Source of the DNA: Durusdinium trenchii | Lineage: Eukaryota > Sar > Dinophyceae > Suessiales > Symbiodiniaceae | Length of the DNA stretch: 64,000 bases | Direction: 5' to 3' | NCBI GenBank assembly: GCA_963970005.1 | Contig: CAXAMN010023328.1 | Coordinates: 503,300-567,299 of the forward strand | In this document: positions 36,538 through 46,898 of the stretch, piece after piece | How the letters are laid out: each line of letters starts with the position of its first letter | Numbering within the stretch: position 1 is the stretch's first letter | Made by a program: the position numbers and the translations under genes | Notes under the pieces: generated by a model | Told to the model about the DNA's origin: nothing | The model's input: only the letters and a program-made list of their open reading frames with translations | The model's database searches: none

Positions 36538-36812
36538 CGTAGCAGTAGTCGTAGTCGTAGTGGTAGTTGAAATAGCTGTAGTAGTAGTCGTTGTCTTCGT
36601 TGTCGTCGTGGCAGTAGTAGTGGTGGTGCTGGTAGTAGTAGAAGTAGAAGTAGTAGTAGTAGAAGTAGTAGTAGTAGTAGGAGTAGTAGGAGGAGTAGTA
36701 GTAGTAGTAGATAGTAGTAGTGCTTGCAGTAGTAGCAGTAGTAGTAGTAGTGCTTGCAGTAGTAGCAGTAGTAGCACTATGTAGTACTAGTCCTAGCAGT
36801 CGTAGTGTAGTA
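36538..36812. repeat. TAG/GTA trinucleotide repeat
   Basis: About 270 bp of imperfect GTA units with GAA, GTC and GCA variants. It yields long poly-Val, poly-Thr and poly-Tyr frames that are artefacts of the repeat. Confidence 0.95.
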
Positions 36813-37841
36813 GAAGAGTCAAGTAAGGATTGGAAAGGACGGCAATAACAGAACAATAATCAAGTCAGTTGTTGTTTCCCTTAGGGCTCCAAGTTTGCAT
36901 ATTCATCCCACCCCCAAACAATTGATATGATTCACTTCCCCTGGGCTGGTGTATTACCCCCTTGAAAAAATTGTTTGGAGCATTGAAATCGAGTTTTAAT
37001 ACGCGTTTTTGAAACCGATTTCCAGGTCAGAATTCGATGAATCAAGCATACCTCAGGAGAGTTAAGTAAGGATGTTAAAGGGGTCGCACTAGCAGAATAG
37101 AAAAGTAATCAAACAAATAAAAACACCCCGGATGAAAGAACTTGAATTTTACTATTTCCTAGGCCACTAAACCATTCAGGGTGTTGTATTATTCCGTCCT
37201 ATTGTTCCTAATTTGGATCTAACATCATTAGAAGCAGACGTTGAAGCTTGATTAAAGAACTCGTTGTATGTCATAATGTTGCATATATTCGCCAATCATG
37301 TTGTATCCTGTCGTTTGCGTAGAGCAGATGCACCATTGTTGTTTGCGCCAAGACGGCAAATCTTGTTTCGACGACATGCCCAGTCCAGCACCAGTTTCGA
37401 CTTGGAAGGGGGTCAGTCTGGCGTGAGTGATTGCGACCTCGGGCGGACTGAAGTTAAAATCTCCGTGGTGATGATATTGTCACGTGACCACGTGACCCAA
37501 GACCAGGGTATACCAGGCTGCAGGAAGTGAACGGTCACCGGATGTCTTCACGCTTACCCTGGTTCCATTTTAGCCGGAATCTGGGGGATACGTTGAAGAC
37601 CCGAAAACGATTTTGAATAATATGTTGGAATCACATTCCAGCTGTCAGCAGCTTACTGCACTATATCCTCCTACTGTATCGTGTAGGGCAGACGAAGGTG
37701 TCCAACAGTTCCCAAAAGGATTGAAATTGAATGAAATTGAAGGGTGCCAGCTTGCTCGCTCATGAAATTCACGTTTTCCCCACGATGATGTGCCTCCCAA
37801 ACCGCGCGTATCGGCGGTTCCAAGCGCCAGTGACCTCGCAG

Positions 37842-40800
37842 GGGTACGCACACCGCATTGGAGCAGCGCTTTCACTCGGAGGTGTCCTTGCCGAAGGGCT
37901 ACCAGCTGGGAGACTGGCAAGAGCTCCTGGGCAAGCTTGACGTCAAACGCAGCATTCAGCAAAAATCTTGCTTGACTCTTTTTTTATTGGCAAGAAGCGA
38001 GTCCATGTCCTACCTATTACTGCTTGAATCACACTCATTTTGAGAAGCTCATGATGTCGGGAGATCTCCAAAAATACTGTCGGGGTCCGTTCCATCAGCG
38101 CTGGAACCTACTCCCCCCTGAGGGAAGGCCTCCCGGGCGCTTTGCCGTGAGCGCTGTTTTCCCAGGTTCGCTGTGCAAGAGATGGGCTGGGCACTGCTCG
38201 AGGAGCGAGTGGAGTCCCATAGGTAGCACCAAACGAACAGAGAAACAAAAAAAACATAATCAATTCTTATTAATCTACGCATCGTGTCAGAAATCCTGAA
38301 AATCTGTGACAGGGCACTTAGAAGAGGATTGAAATCCCACTCCTCCCTCCTCTCACTGGACATGCATAAGAATGCAATGCATGGCTTGGATCTTCCAAGA
38401 TTGGCCAAAAGGAACAATCACAATTTCTCGGCTTTTCTCCGCCATCGCCACCTCACACCATATCGCCACTTGGCTCCTCCAGGGCTCCCGGTGACACCAT
38501 CCGTGCAGGACCTCGAGCACGACGGCGGCTCGGCGGCCGTGCCGCCGCCGGAGCTGGCAGAGCACCGCGCGGTGCTCTCGCTGCTGAGGGCTGCAGAGGT
38601 GGTCGCGGCCAAGAGTGACGAAGAGCTGCTGGAGAGCGTGGCTTGGTGGATCTTGGTTGTGAGGGGATGATGATCCAGTGGAATGTAGCTGGAGGTGGGT
38701 AAATTTGGGAGAAGTAGGTGCACTGGGCAATGTCTGTGAGCAGTACTGAGTACTGGTTGTATTGAAAGGATTTTTATGCGACCAGTAATTTGGAATTGGT
38801 ATGAGTCATTGGTTTGTCTTGACCTGAAACTTGCGCCAAGACGGTCTCCAGTCTTCGTAATCGGGCTTCCTAAGGGCTTGCATGGATTTGCCAGCGTGTT
38901 TTTGTGCAACTGGCAACATATTCTTACTTTGAGCGACAATTTGTGTTCTGAAATGTGGCCCACCATTTGGATTTGGTCGTCTATCAGGTGAAGTTTGCCT
39001 TGTTCCTGTCCGGCTTCGGCATCAAAGATCCAGAGACCCTGAAGGCTTTGGACTGCTTGCATTCGCGCAGGAGTGAGGCCCCCATCCTGTAATCTTCCTC
39101 GTTTCAACTGGGCACTTTTCGCAGCACGGAGCCCTGCGCTTGTTTGGACCCTGTGGAGAGGCGGCCGTGCTGTTGGGCAGCGTGGATGAGCACAGCATCA
39201 CGGCCTCGCAGTTCGGTGGAGAGGTGGCATCGATCCTGGCCGAAGCCTGGCAGCACTCGGGTGAGCGGCCAATGGGGCCTGGCAGCGAGTTGCTGTTTGC
39301 TTCAAGACCCAGATTTGGAACATGGGGCCTGAACAGGGGTCGATCCCCCACTTGGCTTGGCGGTGGAGAGAGTGTCGCTCCCCAAGATCGACTGGTCCTT
39401 TGGAAGACCGGCCCCGTGGATCACCTGCAGTGGGGTGGTCGAAAAGGTGGAAAGTTCCGTGATCTTTGGCTCGGGGGTCAGGTCCTCTACTCTACCAGGT
39501 CAGTATGACATGGACTGACAGATCAAGCCCCCCTTTTGGTTCCCATGCGCCACTTTCCATCCACCACACTTCTCAAGCGGTTGTTGATCATGGATTTAAA
39601 GAAGACTGCAGGGGGTTGCTGAGAGGCTGCATTTGGAGCATTTTGGACCCTAAGTTTGGTCCTTTTTGGTTTGAACTGTTGCCAAGTTACACCTGGAAAG
39701 TCTTCCATTCACCGTGCTCGCACAGGAGCTGAATGCACACTGGCCTCGGATCGTGAAGAACCACAAGGTGAGGACCACAACGGAGCAAGAGCCCGGTGCG
39801 GGTTGCGATGCGGCTGCGCATCGGTTGAAGCGTCATGGGCGATCTAGGAGATCTATTTTGTATATATATATAATTGATATATAGTATAGTTCAATTGTTT
39901 GTCTATTTGTCTAAAAGTGTATTTGTAGATCTATATCATTCTATATCTATCTTGGTTTATTTATGCAATTGTATGCCCAACAATTCATTCCACAGTTTCA
40001 CATGAACATGACAGAGAGTTACAAAAAGCATCCACCCAAGGAAACCTGGACATGAGGAGACCATAAATTGGCGTTGGGTGTTTTACTGTAGGGGGAATGT
40101 TGATCTTCACCCACGCCACATCACCCGCGTTTGGCAGGAGGAAAATCAACTTCAAAACTTGTCGGTCATTGCTTTGTCTTTGCACAATACTTGGCTAATC
40201 CTGCAGCTGAAACTTTCATAGGTTCAACTTGCAAAAGACCACATTCAAAGGATCCTCCAATATTTTGCCGCTACCCACTCTACCGGCCGAACGCACAAGC
40301 ACCGAGCGTCACTATCGGTGCTTCTCCTCACCCGGCGTGGGCTGCTTCCGCTTCCTTCGCTCGAACGCCACGGATTCACCAGGCCAAGCGGATCTACTTG
40401 GGGAAGCACCTCTATGAGCTCCGCAAGTTGCAGATCGGCGCGGGCCCAAGTTGAGCAGCGCCATCGATCGAGTCGAAGCGCAGATCGAAAGAGGAAGCCT
40501 GGCGCGCCGCTGGGAACATGTGAATTCATGGCTATAGGCGGTGGTTTCGGGTATGTTTATATTTGGGATAACTGAACCCCTGACTAATATTTGTCAAGTA
40601 TATAAACTGAAACCACCGGCTTTTTTTTGAAGCCGCCTGTGTTCCATCAACAGCCTGTGTAGTAAAGCTGTAGGTTTTGTCAAGTTGAAGAATCGCCGCC
40701 CAACTCATCGGACCTGATCGTGCACGATGCCAAGTATGTTTGATGTCTTCAACCCCCAAAAAAGAGAAACAGATAATAGCTTTAAGGCCAGGAGCTCTTA

Positions 40801-43000
40801 GTAGCACCCTTGTTAGTAGCGATGCCAGGAGCCCCTAGTAGCGTTCAAACCTTGAAAAGTGGGGTGAGTGGATCATGTGGGGCCGTGAAGACATCATATC
40901 AGATTCCTGGGGAAGGTCCCGCGGGCGGCGGCGGGCGGCAAAGAGGCAAGCGGGCGGAGGTTGAGGAGATGTGAATTGCACTGTTCCAGTTGAAGAAGAA
41001 AGTGCGCACGGTCGGGCCACTACTCCAACACTGCACTCGTCAGTGCTTCGCAGATTGGAACCAGTGCTTCGCCAGGTGAGCGGTCCGAGTGTGGGTCCGG
41101 GGTAGCCCAACCAGCACTCCACGGCACTCCTTGTCACCTCACATTTTCAGGGCTCATCGACACCCCGGGCTGGCCCTTGTTTGTGAATCAGTCACATGGC
41201 GAGAAGGCTGACATTAGACACCCCAAACGGGGCCCTTGCTGCACTTGCTTTGATCCAACTTCCTTTGTCGCCAAATGAGGCACCATGTCCAGCCAGGAGG
41301 ACGTGAAGGGAATGTGGACGCGGGAGGCAACTCCCCCTAAAGGGCTAGCTAAACACAGACATAACCCGGAAAAGTGGATAACCTTCTTGAGGGGATTGGT
41401 TTCCCACCAGGCATGAAGAGGTGGACGGGCAAGGATGGGAGTCATTCTTGTGAGTGTGCGCTCCCTCGTCGTGGAGCTATCTTTGGTGCCAGACATTTCA
41501 TCAGTCACTTAAATAAGACTTATGAATGCATTATATAATGGGTTTCGCTGCTCTTCTGATGGAGGGGATTGTTCGTTCCCTTAAAACTTGGACGTCTTCG
41601 CTTGATGATTGTGGTGTGTAATTTGTGGGCGCCTTGAGTTGCGGTCAATACTTTTTACTGTCGGAACATTTAGCTTGATTTTCGAGTTAGATTGAGGGAG
41701 TCAGCTGTGACACCTCCCCAGCAAGTCCAAAGAACAGGCTAAACTGGTGCGCTACTATAGCACTGGTTGTATAATATATAAACTGGAGCGTGGGCCCACT
41801 GGGTTTCAAAGAGCTTCTGAGCCAAAATGTATGCAGCAAGATCTTGGCACTTGGTCATATTGGGTGTGGCTCCACCATTGATCACACCCAGAATCAGAAG
41901 TCTGGCCACGGCCCCGAAGTCTAGTTTCGTTGAGACAACTTCGTCATACTGCACGTCTCTACGTCTTCAATGGGTCCATGGGGAGACTGGGTGGTGCGTG
42001 AGGACCTGGATCACTTTCAACAGCTGCTGGAGCGCACGATCTCCCTTCGTGAGCAGTTGCGGGGTGCGCACCCACGCCTGGAGGAGGGCATCGATGCCAT
42101 GGTGGGCAACGGCCAAGTGAGGCACCAAACAACCAAACCCGCACACAACGGGGACAAAACTGAATTGGGGGACAGTCTTTTGTCCTGGTCGGCCGAAACG
42201 GTGTGCCGGAACTGGTTTTCCTTTGTTCAGCCGCTGCACTGCCGAGTGAGAATGTTGGGCAGGAGGTCAAGAAGATGCCAAATGTCCGGCTCGTTTGCGG
42301 GGCAGTTTTGGGGTTCATCCGATGCGAGACCCCTTTCTCGCTGAACATGCAGACGGTGAAAGTGAGACTGAGCGAACGACCAGAACCCAACTGGGAACAT
42401 CCAAAGAGACTGTCTCAGGCCTAGAGTCAAGAGTCTAGAGTCTAGGGTCTAGAGTCTCAGGTCTAGAGCAGTGACATGGGGGTAAACTGGTTTTCTTTGG
42501 TGGCGGGGAGGTCACAGTAGTTCCGGCTCCTATGCCCACGTTAGGCTGGCCAGCGGTGAGCTGACCCCTGTGGATATGCTCGGTGACGAGCAGCTCGGAA
42601 GACAAGGAGCTTGGAGCAACAGAGGATTTGAAGCAGGGCGCAGCCCCAGAAGTCCGTGCCAGGAGAGTCCCAGATGTGTCTTTGTTCATTCGTTCATTCG
42701 TTGATATTCGTTCTTGAATTGTTTAGTCGTCACGTTTGATCTTGTGCGTGTGTGTTTTTGTTTGTTTGTTTGTTTGTTTGTTTGTTTCTTCGTTCATTCG
42801 TCGTTCCCCTTTTTCTGGCTCGGCTTGTATTCCAGGTCGGCAACTTGGCATTTTGGTTCCGGAAGTCGAGACAGGTCTTCCAACCCCCCCGCACCCCTCG
42901 GCACATTCGGACCGCTCCGTCCGCTGCCGCTGCCTCCGCTGATCCGAAGCCTACGGACGCTCCGGCGGCAGCATGCGTGCTCAGAGGGTGCCGGGTGGCT
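37842..43000 (+). CDS. Multi-exon gene of unknown function
   Basis: A series of GC3-rich exons on the plus strand. 37842-37958 (LEQRFHSEVSLPKGYQLG) joins in phase, via a GC-AG intron, to 38166-38222 (FAVQEMGWALLEERVE). Then come 38509-38655 (PPELAEHRAVLSLLRAAEVV), 38988-39070 (VKFALFLSGFGIKDPETLKA), 39125-39260 (GEAAVLLGSVDEHSITASQF, GT donor), 39726-39767 (ELNAHWPRIVKNHK, GT donor), which joins in phase 0 to 40383 onward (AKRIYLGKHLYELRKLQIG), then about 41986-42116 (REDLDHFQQLLERTISLREQ, GT donor), about 42545-42610 (LASGELTPVDMLGDEQLGRQ) and 42836-42995 (VGNLAFWFRKSRQ followed by an Ala/Pro-rich linker). Mostly helical and charged, no signal peptide or membrane segment in these parts. I recognise no family. 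Start codon, stop codon and some internal borders are unknown, and two genes could be merged here. Confidence 0.5.
39860..39885. repeat. TA microsatellite
   Basis: TA run in an intron of the unknown gene. Confidence 0.8.
40539..40618. mobile_element. MITE-like inverted-repeat element, copy B
   Basis: The 80-bp element has a 10-bp terminal inverted repeat, CGGTGGTTTC at 40539-40548 and GAAACCACCG at 40609-40618. It shares its termini and the internal words TATGTTTA and CTGACTAATAT with the element at 11517-11607. It lies in an intron of the unknown gene. Confidence 0.55.
40787..40850. repeat. CTAGTAGC / CCAGGAGC short-repeat cluster
   Basis: Several copies of the words TAGTAGC and GCCAGGAGC alternate here, as they do at 63.30-63.42 kb. 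GGAGC and its complement GCTCC make the words able to pair. Confidence 0.6.
41151..41190 (+). CDS. Exon-like fragment with a GTPase G3-type motif
   Basis: After TTTTCAG (41144-41150) the frame reads LIDTPGWPLFVNQ. DTPGW resembles the Mg-binding G3 motif of TRAFAC-class GTPases. I found no P-loop exon nearby and the stretch is short, so this may be chance or part of the surrounding unknown gene. Confidence 0.2.
42419..42470. repeat. AGAGTCT short tandem repeat
   Basis: Degenerate 7-bp units AGAGTCT / AGGGTCT repeated about six times. Confidence 0.8.
42762..42788. repeat. TTTG microsatellite
   Basis: Run of TTTG units shortly upstream of the 42836 exon; it could serve as part of its pyrimidine-rich acceptor region. 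Confidence 0.85.
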
Positions 43001-43016
43001 CAGAGGGTGCCGGGAG
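42979..43016. repeat. 19-bp tandem duplication at an exon end
   Basis: GCTCAGAGGGTGCCGGG plus two bases occurs twice head to tail, overlapping the 3' end of the last recognised exon of the unknown gene. The duplication could create alternative GC donors. Confidence 0.7.
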
Positions 43017-43792
43017 GTGCCTCAGTGGGTAGACACAGACTGATTGATTGGACTGTTGATTTGAAAACCCACCCATATCGTCCCATGATCGAGATGTTCA
43101 AGGAAAGAGCTGCAACGAAACAGGGTCTCAGATCATGTGGCATCAAGAGAAGCCGTCAAGCAACACGGGACCTTGTCCTGCCTGAAATCAGTCTTTTCAC
43201 GATGATGTGTTGAGGTATGCAAGTATTGATGTGAGGAATGCATAGGAATGAGAGAAACCCTGAAATACCCTGAATGACCACCTGCTTGCACTTTCATATA
43301 TTTGTGTCGCTCCTGTTGCTGGACCAGAGCTGCCGGTGCCAGATGTCAAGTCCGGCGCTAGAGGCCACAGACAGTGTCACAGATTGCATCTCCCAGTGGA
43401 GTGAGGGTGGGCCGCAGATAATCAGACCCAGTATGGGACCCCAAAAAACTTATTGGGAGATAGGTTTTCCCTTTCAAAATGAACAAGTTCGGTTCACTTT
43501 ATTCTGTTTCAGGGAAACTGACGGAGTCAGTGATTGGACGGCACATTCCTTGTTCTTTGTCATTTGTAGATATTTGTAGAAAGGTCGGGTTCGTTTTGCT
43601 TGTTATTCGGGAGTGTGTTGCCAATCATTAGCTTTCAAGAAGTGAACACCGTTGATTTGTTGAATGCATTGGGAAAATGCAATGGAAGAATCATTCCGCT
43701 CTCCATTCTCAAAGGTCGGGCTACCCCCGTTACAGTCCATGTGGATCCAACCACTCTGTATATGTATAGTGCGATGTACTAGTCAAGTCCAG

Positions 43793-43885
43793 TCATTTGT
43801 TCCACCGGGCGTCCTCACGCTGCGCCATTGGGCTGGGCACATGATCCTGCGGCTGGGTTGGGCGCTGTTCTTCGCGGCCGCCTGC
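43793..43885 (+). CDS. Exon-like fragment with a hydrophobic segment
   Basis: After CAG (43790-43792) a phase-0, GC3-rich frame reads LRHWAGHMILRLGWALFFAA, plausible as a membrane helix. It may be a further exon of the unknown gene upstream. No family is recognised. Confidence 0.3.
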
Positions 43886-44619
43886 AGTGAAGAGGACAGA
43901 GAACTGCCATCAGCGAGGTCTTTTTTTCATGCTCCAAGGAAATTGATTCCGGAGTCAAAGTGCTGGGGTGGGCAACAAACCCAAGAATGGCCTGGGTGGA
44001 GATACCATAGTCTACAAGTTGCATGGGATTTTCTGTGGTTGTTTGGTGCCTTTCTCAATCATGGCATTAGGTTGGTGGCAGGAGGCATAAGGGCCAAATT
44101 TGTGTCATTGCCTTGTTTGATCATGGAGGCAGCAAGCCAGGTGTCATGGTCATGTGCCAAGTAGGTCCACTCAGAAACAAATGAATAAACGAGGATAGTA
44201 ACATGTAGTAACGGATAGTACCCAGAGCTTCCCATGCGACATTGAAATCGTTGACAATTACCGGGCCAAGCCGGTAACCTAGTACAATATCGAAGCCAAG
44301 CCGAGAACCTACAGTAGTACTATATATAACCAAGCCAAGCCGGCAACCTGGCACAAAACAAACCTATTACAATAACCTGGCAACTGGTACGATCTACCCG
44401 GTACAAATTCCATCATCCGAATTCACCGCATTCGCTCGAATGACTCCGAGCTTCGCGCGACCGCCCCCGCCATCCGCTTTCACGTCCTCGACGCCTCGCC
44501 GCGGAGGAGGCCTGGCTGGAGGAGACCTGTGGGTCGGAAGAGGGCCTTCGACTCCTTCAGCTTAGAGGTGACAGCCTGATCAGAGGAAGAACCAATGAAG
44601 AACATATCATATACCCTGA

Positions 44620-45210
44620 GCATCTGAACCCTACAAATTTGTCGGGTTTGAAAACAAACCTCGGGTTTAGCCGTGACATAAGGGAAAACCTCGGGTTTTA
44701 ACCAAATCCTCGTGTTTTGCCCCAAAACCCTCGATAGCCATGTGCAGGTGCTCCATGTTCATTTTCTCCCGCCGACTTATCAAATTTTCCGTGGTCAAAA
44801 CATGTTTCACAGTATGTTACAAACATTCAACACTCTTGTCAGGAAAAGTTTGGGTCCGTGATTTAGAGCTCCGATAACCCGTGACAAACCCGTGATTATC
44901 CCGTGTCAACCCGTGATTTTGGATGAAAAACCTCGGGTTTTCAGAAAAAACATTGTGTTTCCCAAACCCGTGACAAACCCGTGATTATACCGTGACAACC
45001 CGTGCTTTTTTCACGGGTTTTAGGGGGGTACAATAGTTGCATTTTTGGTTGAGTTTTTTTTTCCGTTCTGATCATCAACCTGGGCTTTTGGAGTTTGAAT
45101 TCAAGTTTCTGTGGCCCGGCCTTCGAAGATGGCATGGGCGGAAAAAACACCAAAATGGGAAACCTCGTGTTTCCTCTAAGAACCTCGTGTTTTGGGATGA
45201 ACCCTACGTT
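44620..45210. repeat. Imperfect repeats of AACCCGTGA and AACCTCGGGTTTT words
   Basis: Clusters of CCCGTGACAAACCCGTGATTAT occur at about 44875-44918 and again at about 44962-45010, surrounded by several AAAACCTCGGGTTTT and CCTCGTGTTTT words, some in inverted orientation. Period and unit are irregular. Non-coding. Confidence 0.6.
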
Positions 45211-45233
45211 TTTGTTGTGTTTGGAGGCACAAG

Positions 45234-45252
45234 GTATATATATATATATATA
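45234..45252. repeat. TA microsatellite
   Basis: Short TA run. Confidence 0.8.
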
Positions 45253-46518
45253 CATGCTGGCATTTGTGTTTCAGGATGATTAATGTTTTAAGGTTTCTTG
45301 GAGGTTGGTTGCAGCGCCCCAAATTTGTAGGTTGATTCCTTTAATCTCTCGTGATGTCCTACCGAAAAATTGGTGTGGCACCTGTTCAGCCTCGATGTTC
45401 AGAAAGCACTCCTCGCATCTCCTCGCTCAGTGCTTTGCCCAGGTTCTTCGGTGAGGACGGGAGAGAAGGGAGACAGCCGGTGTACTGGGAAACGTGGACA
45501 GAAAGCTCGATCCAGACCTGGTCGGGCAGCTGCGCTGGGGCGAAAGATGCCATGTTGAGAGCGGGGAAAGAGGCCTGGCGGAAAACGAGGAAGTGCACAA
45601 ACGTCTTTTTTCTCGGAGACTCTAGCTGTCTAACCCCATGTGGTACCTACCAGGGAATGTGGGCAAACGTTGAGTGTCCGTTTTTGTCACTGGAGGTGGT
45701 GCTGCGTATGTTATCCAGCCTAACCCCGGAAGAACGACGACATGGGGTCGCTTTGTGGGAGAAGAGGTAAGCACAACTAGCGGAAGTGGGACGTAACCGA
45801 CTGAATCTTGACCCAAGATCTCATATTCCCAAGCTCAGCATAGCCGGGTTGGATAGATTCTGATGCTCCAAGGAGAACATCCAGACTGAGCTCCTGCCCA
45901 TCATCTCTTACCTCGTCAAGAAGTCCCGAATCCCCGGCTGTTTCGGCGCCCAGCGGCTCTTCGGCGGGTCTCGGCCCAGTGGCATGACTGCCGCAGCGGG
46001 CCTCAGCATGTGTCTCAGATCCAAGGGGTGGGCACGATCCCGGCCGTCCGCCGCGAGCTATCCGGTGGACGGCCGGATAGTGGGGGAAGGCAAGGTGATG
46101 ATACATCATGATACCATCAATATCAGGTGGTGATGGTTGCAAATCAGTAAAGAAACTGGTGCCTTCCCACAAACCAAAACGGACATGCAATAAATAATGC
46201 AGATGATGCTTTTGATTTTACTTTGCAGCGCTGACATCATCATTTATGTTGTGCAAGCGTCAGCTTGTGGTTATAGGTGCTACACACATATGTATATAAG
46301 GTGATCCCATCAAGCTGCATTGGTCTGAAAGAAGCGAGCTCGCTCCGAGCTGTGGGCTGTTTTGATACATTTCCTTGCCCTTACAGAACCTTCCTCGAAA
46401 ACTTTACAGGATCCATACAGAGGGGGGAGGCTCGCTGGTTTATCGCCGATGAACAGAGGCAACCACTTGGATTCAGTTTGTTATATAAATCTTATGTTCG
46501 CTTGCCCAACCTTTGCAG

Positions 46519-46898
46519 ATGTGCTTTTTCCGCGTGTGAGGTCGAACGCCTGCCAGACTGGGTATATGGAGCCCTGGCCAGCTGATCAGGTGATTGCTTT
46601 ACCGGTACGTTTTTGCTCATTATCGCTGTATAGAATGTTTGTATATACACATTATTGAATAATAATAGAAATAAAAGCAATAGTAGTGATTATATATATA
46701 TATATGCCCCCTCAGACATTTTGTTTGTGGGATCTACTTGAATTGGCTGAACCGCATTCTCCAAGGAACGCTATGGCCGCAGTCCCACAGAGGTCCGTGC
46801 CAGCGTGGAGGGTGAGTGCTACAGTCACGGCTACTTCTGCAGCGGCTCCGGCGGCGGATTGAAGGCACCGGTGCAAAAGGAGTCGCCGATGTACTGCG
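46519..46898 (+). CDS. Two exons of a cysteine-rich (GCC2/GCC3-like) protein
   Basis: Exon 46519-46589 follows TTTGCAG, reads SNACQTGYMEPWPADQ and ends at a GT donor in phase 0. Exon 46766-46898 starts in phase 0 after CCAAG, reads ERYGRSPTEVRASVEGECYS and then HGYFCSGSGGG and PMYC, and ends in phase 1 at GTGAGT. The spacing of Cys and Gly (CxxGY, GYFCxxG) resembles GCC2/GCC3 ephrin-receptor-like modules common in extracellular or membrane-anchored dinoflagellate proteins. Upstream and downstream exons were not found with confidence; a possible next exon follows GCCGCCGCAG near 47550. Confidence 0.45.
46691..46706. repeat. TA microsatellite in intron
   Basis: Short TA run in the 176-bp intron between the two cysteine-rich exons. 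Confidence 0.8.

Larger units (their letters stand above)
35413..37841. other. Gene-poor stretch with retroelement remnant and TAG repeat
   Basis: Apart from the minus-strand RNase H remnant and the trinucleotide repeat listed separately, I see no coding signal between the MESH1 stop codon and the first exon of the next gene. Confidence 0.5.
43017..46518. other. Intergenic or intronic, a few exon-like islands
   Basis: No named gene. It contains a membrane-like exon candidate (43793-43885), a GC-rich frame at about 44.41-44.55 kb (reading NDSELRATAPAIRFHVLDAS), repeat-rich DNA at 44.2-45.2 kb, a TA run at 45.23 kb, and a plus-strand frame ending LTPEERRHGVALWEKR just before a good GT donor at 45768. 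A GC-rich island at 45.9-46.07 kb is open on both strands. Confidence 0.35.

Noticed and set aside
36227-36856. Long minus-strand frame rich in Tyr and Thr, and plus-strand poly-Val frame
   Set aside because: The low-complexity part is the TAG trinucleotide repeat read in different frames; only the RNase H part at the end is meaningful.
42714-43213. Open frames running through the TTTG repeat as a Phe/Val/Cys-rich leader
   Set aside because: The hydrophobic part is the TTTG microsatellite; only the segment after the acceptor at 42835 is treated as an exon.
45777-46190. 137-codon minus-strand frame with a good GT donor near 45913
   Set aside because: The plus strand is equally open across the same GC-rich island and no family is recognised, so neither strand can be chosen.
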